DNA of 64,000 nt from DASRFR01 sp035651455 (lineage in GTDB: Bacteria > Acidobacteriota > Terriglobia > Terriglobales > Acidobacteriaceae), in NCBI GenBank assembly GCA_035651455.1, contig DASRFR010000058.1, positions 186,001-250,000 of the forward strand, given 5' to 3'. Positions 17,099-25,926 of the stretch are shown in pieces. Position numbers and translations under genes: made by a program. Each line of letters starts with the position of its first letter. The stretch's first letter is position 1. Under the pieces are notes generated by a model. That model did not search any database. It worked only from the letters and a program-made list of their open reading frames with translations, and was not told the origin of the DNA.

Positions 17099-19666
17099 TC
17101 ACGGCCTCAACTGCAACTGAACCAACGCGGGGACGTAAGTGTTGGAGTGTCCCGATGGAAAGGCGAGGCGGATAGCCATGCTCTGGTCGTAATTCCTGAT
17201 TTCGGCGCCGCGGATGGAGGCAATCTCGCCACCATTCCAGAGAGGGAGCTCGTAGGTCGATCCTGCAATCCCTGCGAGATGAATGGTGAGAGCATCGTGT
17301 CGGGAATTCCAGGTTGTCGAGATGATTCGCAGACCCTGGCTGTCGCTCCCCAGCGGCGGCAACCCAGGGTTGAAGGCAATTCCAAAATCTTTGCGGGTGC
17401 GAACACGGAGAGATGTCGAGGCTTTCACCGGGATCGTAATGGTGACATGTTGGTCCTCGCTGTTCGGCTCGATCTTCGGTTGCAGGTGATGACCATTCTC
17501 GTCGACGCTTACCACTTCAGCGTGCAGGCTGAGAGCGGGAGAAAACGTCAGATTGCATTCCCCGGAACCGCTTCGTTGCACGCGAAGTGTGATGCCATCG
17601 AGGTCCCTTTCATAAGTGAGATCGAGGATCACCGTGCCGACATGGATGTTGTGGACAGCGACGGTTCTCCAGTCGACCGGAAGCTCGGGCGCGAAGGTAA
17701 GCGAGTGCGAAATAGCATCTGACTGAAGTCCCATCATGCCGCGCAGCAAAGGGCTCACCACCATGGCCGCGGACCATATTTGGTGCGGCGATGCGGTCGA
17801 GAGGCCCTGATAGTAATCACCGGAGAGTACCTCGGTGACGTGCCCGAGTGAGTCATCAAAGACCTGCAGCGCATTGGCGCGCAGGTTCAGAAACGCGGGA
17901 AGCGCGCGGTGATAGCGATACTCGCCCACCGAAGCCCACCCGGTAAACAGCGGCCACACCGAACCAAAATGGTATCCACCCGGATTGTAATGTGGATCCC
18001 GGTTCGAGATGATGCGCATGCCCCAGTCGGCCTGGTGATCGTCGTCCGCCAGCTGATTCAGAGTGGCTTCAGCGTGATCATGTTCCAGGAGCCCGAACCA
18101 CATTGGGACGGTAGTCAGAACACTGGTAATGTCGATCCGCTTGCCCTGGAGATCGACGGCATATGCGTAAGCATTCTTTTCTGGCGACCAGAACATCTTG
18201 TTGAGCAAATCCCGCTGCGTCGCAAAATCCTTCTCGAGACCTGACTCCAACTCCGATTTACTGGTCAGCCGCGCCAGGTTCGCAAGGGCATGCAGGGCCT
18301 GTGCTCCCAAGCCAACCTGATACGCCTCCGCTTTTACCGGTAGCAGCGGGCCACCTTCGATCCAGCCGTGCCCAACGCCGTAGTTCTGCGGATACCCCTC
18401 AGAACCGTACGTGGAACGTAAAAACTGATATGCCCGCCAGATGCTCTCCCATTTCTGTTGAACGAATTCGACATCACCGCTTCCCGTAATGTAATCGTTC
18501 ATGGCGATGATGTAGAGCGGAGTGGCATCGGCGGAAGCGTAGGCGTATGGGTAACCTTTGAACCAGTCCACCAGATGCGCGGCCTGTGCGATCTCGTGCT
18601 CTATTTTCCCGTCGTTGCGCTGAAATTTACTGAGGAAATCGAGTGCCGTGCGCGTGGTTGCAAAGTCCCCGCTGGCATTTAGAGCAAACGAGGTCCACAG
18701 GGAGTCGCGGCCGAAGAACCACGCAAAGCCGGGCCGCTCGTAGTCGCCAGAGGTGCGATAGCCCGCGACAAGCCCGGTTCCGAGCGAGGGGTTTTGTACC
18801 AGTCCCTGGATCATACTTACGCGCGACCAGTCATAGGCCTGCTGGAGTTGCGCGTCCGGGAGATCGAGGCTGACCGTCCGGTTCAAATAATCGCGGTAAA
18901 AGTCGGCAGAATCAATAAGTAGCACAGCAGCATCTGCCAAGAGATGTTTGTAGGTTTTTTCCGCATCGGGCGCTCCCTGCACGGATGCCGCAAACGCGAT
19001 AACGCGTGATTCCCTGCCCTTATTGATCACCCCGAGGCGAAACGAACTCTGGCGCGAAGCGGAGTAGTTAGTGAAGTACTCAACACTGGCATCGGTCGAC
19101 GTTGGGGACCCAAGAAATGCCGCGTACTTCTTGCTCTCTTCTCCAAAATAGAACGCCCGACGATCGACGTCCCAGTTAATGTAGGTGCCGCCAATCGCGG
19201 CCGGCCACTCAAGTTCAAAATCTCGCTCGAAGCCGGCTTCGAGTTCGAGTGGCTGCACGGTTTGAACATCGAACAGCATCAGCGCGCCCGGCTCGTGCAC
19301 AGGGACGAAAAGCGTTTCGCGGATGGAGAATGTATCGCCGGAATAGGTGATAACTGCGCACTCGGGGCGCACCGTGACAGTGCGGGCCAATGTCTCGGCC
19401 GGTAGCACGCGACCTTCGGTCAGCACATTGAGGTGAAAATCTCGAAATATCTTTAGGGGATAAACCCAGCCTTCCAGGCTGCCGGTCTCCTGGCCGAACA
19501 GCGCTGCACGCTGGCCGACAACGGGTAAGAACTCGGAAGCTCGAGCTGGACGAGAAAGCTCGAGTGGTTTCGGCTGATTCTGCGCGTTCGTACGTATCGG
19601 ACTGGCAGACAAGCAAATTAAAACGATCGCGAGCAGGCATAGAAATGCAAGGGAAAGTTTAGGCAT
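17099..19666 (-). CDS. Exported (alpha/alpha)6-barrel glycoside hydrolase, amylo-alpha-1,6-glucosidase-like
   Basis: From the ATG at 19666 the product has 855 residues and a Sec signal peptide (hydrophobic core AFLCLLAIVLICLSASPI, then TNAQ). An N-terminal beta-sandwich region of about 270 residues is followed by a six-hairpin catalytic domain. Its core contains GFAWFFGRDSLWTSFALNA, DGKIEHEIAQ, GHGWIEGGPLLPVKAEAYQV and GGYHFGSVWPLFTGW, the pattern of the glycogen-debranching and GH15/GH63-like clan. Acidic residues in GRDS, DGKIEHE and GWIEGG are candidates for catalysis. It should release sugar from an alpha-glucan or related polymer in the periplasm or outside. The exact linkage cannot be fixed. 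A beta-sandwich tail follows. Confidence 0.82.
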   Translation of the reverse strand: MPKLSLAFLCLLAIVLICLSASPIRTNAQNQPKPLELSRPARASEFLPVVGQRAALFGQETGSLEGWVYPLKIFRDFHLNVLTEGRVLPAETLARTVTVRPECAVITYSGDTFSIRETLFVPVHEPGALMLFDVQTVQPLELEAGFERDFELEWPAAIGGTYINWDVDRRAFYFGEESKKYAAFLGSPTSTDASVEYFTNYSASRQSSFRLGVINKGRESRVIAFAASVQGAPDAEKTYKHLLADAAVLLIDSADFYRDYLNRTVSLDLPDAQLQQAYDWSRVSMIQGLVQNPSLGTGLVAGYRTSGDYERPGFAWFFGRDSLWTSFALNASGDFATTRTALDFLSKFQRNDGKIEHEIAQAAHLVDWFKGYPYAYASADATPLYIIAMNDYITGSGDVEFVQQKWESIWRAYQFLRSTYGSEGYPQNYGVGHGWIEGGPLLPVKAEAYQVGLGAQALHALANLARLTSKSELESGLEKDFATQRDLLNKMFWSPEKNAYAYAVDLQGKRIDITSVLTTVPMWFGLLEHDHAEATLNQLADDDHQADWGMRIISNRDPHYNPGGYHFGSVWPLFTGWASVGEYRYHRALPAFLNLRANALQVFDDSLGHVTEVLSGDYYQGLSTASPHQIWSAAMVVSPLLRGMMGLQSDAISHSLTFAPELPVDWRTVAVHNIHVGTVILDLTYERDLDGITLRVQRSGSGECNLTFSPALSLHAEVVSVDENGHHLQPKIEPNSEDQHVTITIPVKASTSLRVRTRKDFGIAFNPGLPPLGSDSQGLRIISTTWNSRHDALTIHLAGIAGSTYELPLWNGGEIASIRGAEIRNYDQSMAIRLAFPSGHSNTYVPALVQLQLRP

Positions 19667-19852
19667 GGCGGCGTGCTCGAAGATTATCCGAATACTTTGG
19701 CGAAGATTGCCGGAAAAAGACTTGTGGTCGGGACATTGCGACGTCGCGTTCTGACCGCGACCTCTTGCTTCGCTTGCCAATCTTCAAGTTTCTACTATAC
19801 AAACGTAAAGGGTGAATTCTAGCAATAGGTACAGCTGGCGGGAAAAGTTCTG

Positions 19853-21697
19853 TTGTCCTCTTCTTCACGGCGCGATTTCTTAAAGTCTCTGAGTCGAACC
19901 GCACTGGTGCTGCCACTCGAGGGCGTGTTGTCGCTTGCCCTTCCGCAACCCCCGTTACTGACCTCCGCGCTCACGCAAAACGCAAATACCGGGCAAAGCC
20001 GGCCCAGCGCAACAGAAGTTGACCTCGGCATCAGCTTCGTGGATGTGGGCCGCGAATCGGGTCTGAATGTAAAGACGATTTTTGGCGGCGAGCACAAGAA
20101 CAAATATCTACTGGAAACGACCGGGTGTGGCGTCGCGTTCTACGACTACGATAACGATGGCTGGCTCGACATATTCCTGGTAAACGGCCGGCGCCTGGAA
20201 GATGTCCCCGCGTCTCAGCAGCCCATGTCGCATTTGTTCAAAAACAATCGCGACGGCACATTCACCGACGTTACGGTCAAGGCGGGAGTTGGGCGGTACG
20301 GCTGGGGACAGGGTTGTTGTGTTGGCGACTACAACAACGATGGTTTTGACGACCTCTACGTCACCTATTACGGAAAGAACATTCTTTATCACAACAACGG
20401 GGATGGCACCTTTACCGACGTGAGCGAGAAAGCTGGAGTGGCGGGGAAAGGGACTCGTTGGAACACGGGCTGCGCGTTCGTGGATTACGATCGCGACGGT
20501 CGCCTCGACCTCTTCGTGGCGAATTATATCGATCTGGATCTGGCGACGGCTCCGGTGCCCGAGTCGGGACCTTGTCTTTACAAGGGTGTGATGGTCGCCT
20601 GCGGGCCTCCAGGGCTGAACGGCGGACGCAACATCCTGTATCACAACAATGGCGATGGCACATTTACCGATGTCTCGGAGACTTCAGGAATTCTGCAGGC
20701 CAACGGAACGTACGGCCTGGGCGTCCTGACGGCAGACTTCGACAACGATGGCTGGCCCGACATTTACGTTGCCGACGATTCCACGGCGAGTGCAATGTAC
20801 CAGAACAAGCACAACGGCAAGTTCGTCGACGTGGGCCTGGAGTCGGGATGCGTGCTGAGCCCGGATGGTAAACCGCAGGCGGGCATGGGAGTTGCAGCGG
20901 CGGACTACGATCTGGACGGCAATCTCGATATTGCCAAGACCAATTTTGCCGGAGACACGCCTTCTCTCTATCACAATCGTGGAAACTGGAACTTTGAAGA
21001 CGCGACATTCACCGGTGGACTCGGGGCCCACACGCAATTTCTTGGCTGGGGATGCGGTTTCATCGACATGGACAACGATGGCTGGCCCGACATCCTGATC
21101 TGCAACGGACACGTGTATCCGGAGGTTGAGCAGCTAAAGACGGAGTCGGGATATGCGCAGCGTAAGCTGCTCTACAAGAACCAGCGCAACGGACACTTTG
21201 AGGACGTGTCCTTCCAGGCTGGCGCGGGTATTTCGACTCCTGCTCCAGCGCGAGGTTGTGCGTTCGGCGACTTCGACAACGACGGCGACATCGACGTTGT
21301 TGTCAACACGGTCAATGATTTCCCGCAATTGTTGCGCTGCGACACGCGACTGCCAAACAACTGGATAAAGGTCAAAACGATCGGAACCAAATCGAACCGC
21401 AGCGGCATCGGGGCGCGGATCCGGTGCGTTACCCATCCGCCGGACGAAAAGGCTCCGCACTCACAGATCGACGAAGTGCGCAGCGGGGGCAGCTACATCT
21501 CGCAAAATGATCTGCGAGTCCACTTTGGTTTAGGAAAAGCGGAAAAAATTGAACTGCTTGAGATCCGCTGGCCCAGCGGACAGGTGGACACGCTCAAAGA
21601 CCTTAGGCCAAACCAGGTTGTTTTTGTGGAAGAAGGCAAAGGTGTAATCCGAACCATGCAGTTTGAGAAAACGGCACGAACAAAAGCGACGAGGTAG
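19853..21697 (+). CDS. Tat-exported FG-GAP/ASPIC (CRTAC1-like) protein
   Basis: The 614-residue product starts with a twin-arginine signal (SSSRRDFLKSLSRTALVLPL), so the TTG at 19853 is the best start despite a weak SD. The mature protein is built from FG-GAP/VCBS beta-propeller repeats, each with a calcium-binding DxDxDG loop such as DYDNDGWLDIF, DYNNDGFDDLY and DMDNDGWPDIL. It ends in an ASPIC/UnbV domain (TIGTKSNRSGIGARI, then VRSGGSYISQNDLRVHFGLG). These proteins are folded before export and bind calcium; their activity is not established. The gene runs tail to tail with a close paralogue 45 nt away. Confidence 0.9.
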   Translation: MSSSSRRDFLKSLSRTALVLPLEGVLSLALPQPPLLTSALTQNANTGQSRPSATEVDLGISFVDVGRESGLNVKTIFGGEHKNKYLLETTGCGVAFYDYDNDGWLDIFLVNGRRLEDVPASQQPMSHLFKNNRDGTFTDVTVKAGVGRYGWGQGCCVGDYNNDGFDDLYVTYYGKNILYHNNGDGTFTDVSEKAGVAGKGTRWNTGCAFVDYDRDGRLDLFVANYIDLDLATAPVPESGPCLYKGVMVACGPPGLNGGRNILYHNNGDGTFTDVSETSGILQANGTYGLGVLTADFDNDGWPDIYVADDSTASAMYQNKHNGKFVDVGLESGCVLSPDGKPQAGMGVAAADYDLDGNLDIAKTNFAGDTPSLYHNRGNWNFEDATFTGGLGAHTQFLGWGCGFIDMDNDGWPDILICNGHVYPEVEQLKTESGYAQRKLLYKNQRNGHFEDVSFQAGAGISTPAPARGCAFGDFDNDGDIDVVVNTVNDFPQLLRCDTRLPNNWIKVKTIGTKSNRSGIGARIRCVTHPPDEKAPHSQIDEVRSGGSYISQNDLRVHFGLGKAEKIELLEIRWPSGQVDTLKDLRPNQVVFVEEGKGVIRTMQFEKTARTKATR

Positions 21698-21742
21698 CCA
21701 AGCAATGTTGAACCGGCGAGTGGGGATTACCGTCAACTGGCC

Positions 21743-23524
21743 CTAAGACTTTTTTGTCGGGCTGGCCGTTGAAGCAGTGCTGCCCGCCGAGCCGGAGCCT
21801 TCCCTGACTGTGTGGATGTGATCGACTGGCAGAGATTCGAAGTGCTCCACCAGACCGCTCGGCCAGCGGATCTCAACAGAATCAACCTTGGTAGCCGTAC
21901 CCAGTCCGAAGTGCACGCGCATGTCGCTGTTGGAGTCATAGCTCGATCCGCTGCGTACCTCATCCACCAGAATGCGCTTTCCCAGTCTTATCGTGATCTT
22001 TGCGCCTATGCCGTCGCGATTGGACTTGGTTCCAACGGTTTTGATGGCCATCCAGTGATTCGCAGTACGGACCTGGTTGACCAGCAGGCTCGGCCGGTCG
22101 TTCATGTTGCTGATCACTGCTGATAGTTTTCCATCATTCCACAGATCGCCGATGGCGAGCCCTCGCGACGACGCTGCAGTGGTTATACCCTGGCCACTCG
22201 ATTCGGAGATATCAGTGAAGGTGCCGTTTCCGTTGTTGTGATAGAGAATACGAGGTTCTACGAAATTGCTGCCCAGCTTGAACCGGTCCACCTCCGGGTA
22301 GACGTGGCCGTTGACCAGCAGCAGGTCGGGCCAGCCGTCGTTATCAAAGTCGAAAAACATTGTGCCCCAACCCAGATATTTTGTGTGCAGGCCCAAGCCG
22401 GCAGAAAATGTGGCATCTGTGAACGTACCGTCGCCGTTGTTGCGATAGAGAGTGGAAGTATCGTCAGAGAAGTTGGTTTTGAAAATATCGAGGCGTCCGT
22501 CGCCATCGTAGTCGCCGATCGTGGTACCCATGCCGGCTTGCTCGCGGCCGTCTTCGTTAAAAGCAGCACCCGCCGTAACCGCAACATCGGTAAAGGTACC
22601 GTCACGATTGTTGCGGTAAAGAATGCTCGGTGTGCTATCGCAGGCAATGTAAATGTCGGGCCAGCCGTCGTCGTCGAAGTCAAGCGTAGAAATACTGAGT
22701 GAATAATGGCCATCCGCCCGGTCGATGTGTGCCTTCGTCGTGACATCATCGAATGCGCCATCGCCGCGACTGTGATACAGGATGTTCTTAGCCCCAGGCA
22801 GCCCGCGCGGGCCGCACATCACGGCAACGCCTTTCCACATGCAGGAAGCGCGTTGACCCGGCCCGGGCGCCGTAGTCACGTCGAAGTCGACGTAGTTTGC
22901 AACCATTAAATCGAGATGTCCGTCGCGGTCGTAGTCGAGGAACGCGCATCCCGAGCCCCACGATTTGCCCGATCCGGCCACTCCGGCGTTCTCCGAAACG
23001 TCAGTGAATATCCCCTGTTGATTGTGGTAGAGACGATTCTTGCCGTAATAAGTGACGTAGAGGTCTTCCCAGCCATCATTGTCGTAATCGCCGACGCAGA
23101 CGCCCTGCCCCCAGCCGCTCGCAGCTAGTCCGGCGCGCACCGTGACGTCGGTAAAAGTGCCGTCATGATTGTTACGGTAGAGGTGGTTTGTGGGACCCTT
23201 GCCGGTCGGAAACCCATCGAGCGTGGTGCCGTTGACAACGAAAATGTCGGGCCAGCCATCATTGTCATAATCGAAGATTGCGACTCCGGTGCCCGTGGTC
23301 TCAATAATGTATTTCTTAGTATTCACACCACCGAACACGACACGAGCAGTAAGGCCGGCCTTCTCTGCAATATCTGTAAAATTCGCAATTTGCTGGTTTG
23401 AATTTGCCTGGGCGAAAAGGCTGGCTGGAAGCAGTACGACAACGACCACCAGGCGGGCGAAAAGTCCGGCGCGAGAGTTACAACGATGCCATCCTGTACC
23501 GGAGATCATGAGCCCAAACAGCAT
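21743..23524 (-). CDS. Secreted FG-GAP/ASPIC (CRTAC1-like) protein, paralogue
   Basis: From the ATG at 23524 the product has 593 residues with a Sec-type signal peptide (LVVVVVLLPASLFAQA). It shares the layout of its convergent neighbour: repeated calcium-loop blades (DYDNDGWPDIFVVNG, DYDNDGWEDLYVTYYGKN, DFDDDGWPDIYIACD) and a C-terminal ASPIC/UnbV domain (TVGTKSNRDGIGAKI, then EVRSGSSYDSNSDMRVHFGL). Unlike the neighbour it has no twin-arginine motif, so the two may be exported by different routes. An alternative ATG at 23509 would shorten it by five residues. Function is unknown beyond calcium-binding propeller structure. Confidence 0.88.
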   Translation of the reverse strand: MLFGLMISGTGWHRCNSRAGLFARLVVVVVLLPASLFAQANSNQQIANFTDIAEKAGLTARVVFGGVNTKKYIIETTGTGVAIFDYDNDGWPDIFVVNGTTLDGFPTGKGPTNHLYRNNHDGTFTDVTVRAGLAASGWGQGVCVGDYDNDGWEDLYVTYYGKNRLYHNQQGIFTDVSENAGVAGSGKSWGSGCAFLDYDRDGHLDLMVANYVDFDVTTAPGPGQRASCMWKGVAVMCGPRGLPGAKNILYHSRGDGAFDDVTTKAHIDRADGHYSLSISTLDFDDDGWPDIYIACDSTPSILYRNNRDGTFTDVAVTAGAAFNEDGREQAGMGTTIGDYDGDGRLDIFKTNFSDDTSTLYRNNGDGTFTDATFSAGLGLHTKYLGWGTMFFDFDNDGWPDLLLVNGHVYPEVDRFKLGSNFVEPRILYHNNGNGTFTDISESSGQGITTAASSRGLAIGDLWNDGKLSAVISNMNDRPSLLVNQVRTANHWMAIKTVGTKSNRDGIGAKITIRLGKRILVDEVRSGSSYDSNSDMRVHFGLGTATKVDSVEIRWPSGLVEHFESLPVDHIHTVREGSGSAGSTASTASPTKKS

Positions 23525-23589
23525 CGTAGGAGCTGACCGCGGCGGGGTCAAGCTGGCGAGGCCTGACCCAAAGACGCGGGTCAGGCTCT

Positions 23590-23904
23590 CTACCCGGAGT
23601 CGCCGCTTATGAACCCGCCCAGTGCTTTCTCAAGTTCGTTCAGACGCTCACAGGCAAGGTCAAGCGAGGTATAACGTTTTCCAAACTGCGATTGGAATGC
23701 GTTGTAGGCCGATTCCGAGGTCCAGCGGTCGATGGTGACATATCGCCTTGGCCTCGCAGAGTCGAGCAGCAGTTCTGTTCCCTCGTATCCCTCTGCTTCA
23801 CGGAACAACTTCACCCAATCTCCGGCGGATCCGTAGATGCGCTCGAATTCAGCTTCGCAGCCGGGTTTAACCAGAAACTCGTGCAGACGGAGGTATTGGG
23901 GCAT
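23590..23904 (-). CDS. Antibiotic-biosynthesis-monooxygenase-like (ABM fold) protein
   Basis: From the ATG at 23904 the product has 104 residues and the dimeric alpha-beta barrel layout: a first strand with RLHEFLVKPGCEAEFERIY, then LLLDSARPRRYVTIDRWTS and a final helix. ABM-fold proteins include small cofactor-free oxygenases and haem-degrading enzymes, and many members have no known activity. No haem ligand or catalytic Trp/His can be assigned confidently. It lies directly downstream of a TPR protein gene on the same strand and probably shares its transcript. Confidence 0.65.
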   Translation of the reverse strand: MPQYLRLHEFLVKPGCEAEFERIYGSAGDWVKLFREAEGYEGTELLLDSARPRRYVTIDRWTSESAYNAFQSQFGKRYTSLDLACERLNELEKALGGFISGDSG

Positions 23905-23957
23905 GTGTCTCGTTTGAGAGTGCGACACCTCAGGGATGCCGCGGTGGAGAAACAACG

Positions 23958-24617
23958 TTACCTTTGGGCGGTCGCGCCGCTTCCCGGTGAAGCCTTTAAT
24001 CGCTCAATGGATTTCTGCGCTTCTTCTGCCAAAGGACCGTGAGGCAGGATCTTCAAGTATCCTTCGTAGCTGATTACCGCCTCTTGCAGTTGACCGAGCT
24101 TTTCCTGGCACTGCGCCAGGTGAAAAGTGGCCAACGCATCATTGGGCTTGTAGAGCAGCGCCTCCTGGTAGCGGTCCATGGCGGCCCGATAATTCTTCTT
24201 TTTGAAATAGAAATCTCCGACTTCGGTGTCCTTCAGAGCCTTGTGCGGATTCCAGGGATGCAATTCCTGGATCTCGCTCTTGCCCTCCGCGGCATCCTCG
24301 GCGTCGGCAACCGCCGCGGCACTGTTGGGATGCTTCTTCGCGTCATCCTTCGGCGGACTCAAATCGATGCGCGTATCGCGACTGGAGCTCTCGCCTGCTT
24401 CGGTGTCGCGAGCCGAACCAGAAGCTGCGCGTGTGCTCCATGGCTCCTTATCGCCGGTTGATTCTTGCTGCGACTGAGGCTCGGCAGCAGACTGGGAGGC
24501 TGTCCCCTGATCAGCAGGAGAATCAGAACGCGGGGGCGTATTCGAATTCTCCTGCGCACGTACCTGCGACATAAGGAGACCCAATGCGAGGACACAGGCA
24601 AGGACAAAGCGAAACAT
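23958..24617 (-). CDS. Secreted TPR-repeat protein
   Basis: From the ATG at 24617 the product has 219 residues: a signal peptide (FRFVLACVLALGLLMSQVRA), a low-complexity Ser, Gln, Asp and Glu-rich stretch of about 100 residues that is likely disordered, and two to three tetratricopeptide repeats at the C terminus (AAMDRYQEALLYKPNDALAT, LGQLQEAVISYEGYLKILP). It should work in the periplasm as a protein-binding factor, similar in layout to YbgF/BamD-like adaptors. It sits between the ABM-fold gene and the ABC permease pair on the same strand. Confidence 0.75.
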   Translation of the reverse strand: MFRFVLACVLALGLLMSQVRAQENSNTPPRSDSPADQGTASQSAAEPQSQQESTGDKEPWSTRAASGSARDTEAGESSSRDTRIDLSPPKDDAKKHPNSAAAVADAEDAAEGKSEIQELHPWNPHKALKDTEVGDFYFKKKNYRAAMDRYQEALLYKPNDALATFHLAQCQEKLGQLQEAVISYEGYLKILPHGPLAEEAQKSIERLKASPGSGATAQR

Positions 24618-24682
24618 ACTGCTGACTATTTTAGCGGAGATGCGCGTCAAGAGCGATGGTTCCGTGCACTTGCCCGATAGCG

Positions 24683-25924
24683 TTACTCATAACGGAGCGC
24701 CTCGATGGGATCCAGATTCGCCGCACGCATAGCAGGAAACATACCGCTGATCACGCCTACGACGCCAAGGATCATGGTCGCAATCAGCAACACTTTGGGA
24801 GCGACCAGCAGCCGAATGTCACCCATCTCGCCATGCTTAGCAAAGGCACTGTATAAGGTCAGGGACCCTACAGAGATGGAAACGATGTAAGACAAAACGA
24901 TGCCCAAGACACCGCCGACCGCGGTGATGACCATCGCCTCGGCGAGGAATTGAAACAAAATATTGTGGCGCGTGGCCCCAAGAGCCTTCTCGACGCCGAT
25001 CTCACGAGTGCGTTGCGTCACGGAGACCAGCATGATGTTCATTAAGCCCACCCCGCCAATTCCGAGCGTAATAGTTCCCACGAATGCCAGCAGGACTTTC
25101 AATCCGATGCTGATGATATTGAACTGATCGAGCTGCTTCATGGCGTCGAAGATGAACAAGGCCCGTTGATCGTCGGGCTTGAAATTGTGAGCAGATCCCA
25201 AAGCCTCCCGCAGGGATTTTGTGACTTTGTTGTGGTCCATGCCTTCAAAATCGAACCAGATCCCGCTGAGATAGTGAATATCAGCCAGCGTATCCATGGA
25301 GTAGAACGGCAGGTAACAGGTTCGATTCTCGTCACTGTCACCTTCCTGGGGGCGCGGCTCAAGAACGCCGATCACCTGGAAGGTACTGCCGCCTATGCGC
25401 ACGTACTGGTCGAGTGCAGGCATGCCTGAAAATAATTTCTCGCGCGCTTCGGATCCGAGCACGACGACGTGCGCGTGCTCCAGATTGTCCTGCTCGTTGA
25501 GAAAGCGCCCTTCCTGAAGATGAAGGTTCCAGATGTCCTGTATCGAGGAGTCGGCGCCATGGATGGGGAAGGTGAAGGAGCGCGAGCCATTCTGGACGGT
25601 TGCGTCCTTATCCACGATTCGGGACACGTGTCGTACTAAAGGTGCTACGTTGCGCACCAACTCGACGTCTTCCTGGGTGAAGCGAATCTGTACTCCTGCC
25701 TTGTTACCTCCGGCCTGTTGGGAGGTGCGTCCGGGATAAATGCCCACAGCCTTGGCGCCGAAGGTTTCAAAGATATTGTGGATGGCGCGGCCGAATCCCT
25801 CGCCATATGCGAGCAGCAAGACGACGGTTGCGATACCCCATGCCATCCCCAGCATGGTGAGTACCGTCTTCTGCAAATCGTGCCGCATGGCGCTGTACGC
25901 CTGATGGAGGAGGTCGCGCTTCAT
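24683..25924 (-). CDS. MacB/FtsX-type ABC transporter permease
   Basis: A 413-residue inner-membrane protein with the MacB layout: one membrane helix near residues 20-42, a periplasmic domain of about 230 residues, and three helices in the last 130 residues (FtsX domain, around TITLGIGGVGLMNIMLVSVT). The VTQRTREIGVEKALGAT segment is the cytoplasmic coupling region that contacts the ATPase. Family members power efflux of peptides, antibiotics or lipoproteins mechanically. It follows a second permease by two nucleotides, so they form one unit and probably a heterodimer. No ATPase gene is in the window. Confidence 0.9.
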   Translation of the reverse strand: MKRDLLHQAYSAMRHDLQKTVLTMLGMAWGIATVVLLLAYGEGFGRAIHNIFETFGAKAVGIYPGRTSQQAGGNKAGVQIRFTQEDVELVRNVAPLVRHVSRIVDKDATVQNGSRSFTFPIHGADSSIQDIWNLHLQEGRFLNEQDNLEHAHVVVLGSEAREKLFSGMPALDQYVRIGGSTFQVIGVLEPRPQEGDSDENRTCYLPFYSMDTLADIHYLSGIWFDFEGMDHNKVTKSLREALGSAHNFKPDDQRALFIFDAMKQLDQFNIISIGLKVLLAFVGTITLGIGGVGLMNIMLVSVTQRTREIGVEKALGATRHNILFQFLAEAMVITAVGGVLGIVLSYIVSISVGSLTLYSAFAKHGEMGDIRLLVAPKVLLIATMILGVVGVISGMFPAMRAANLDPIEALRYE

Positions 25925-25926
25925 GC

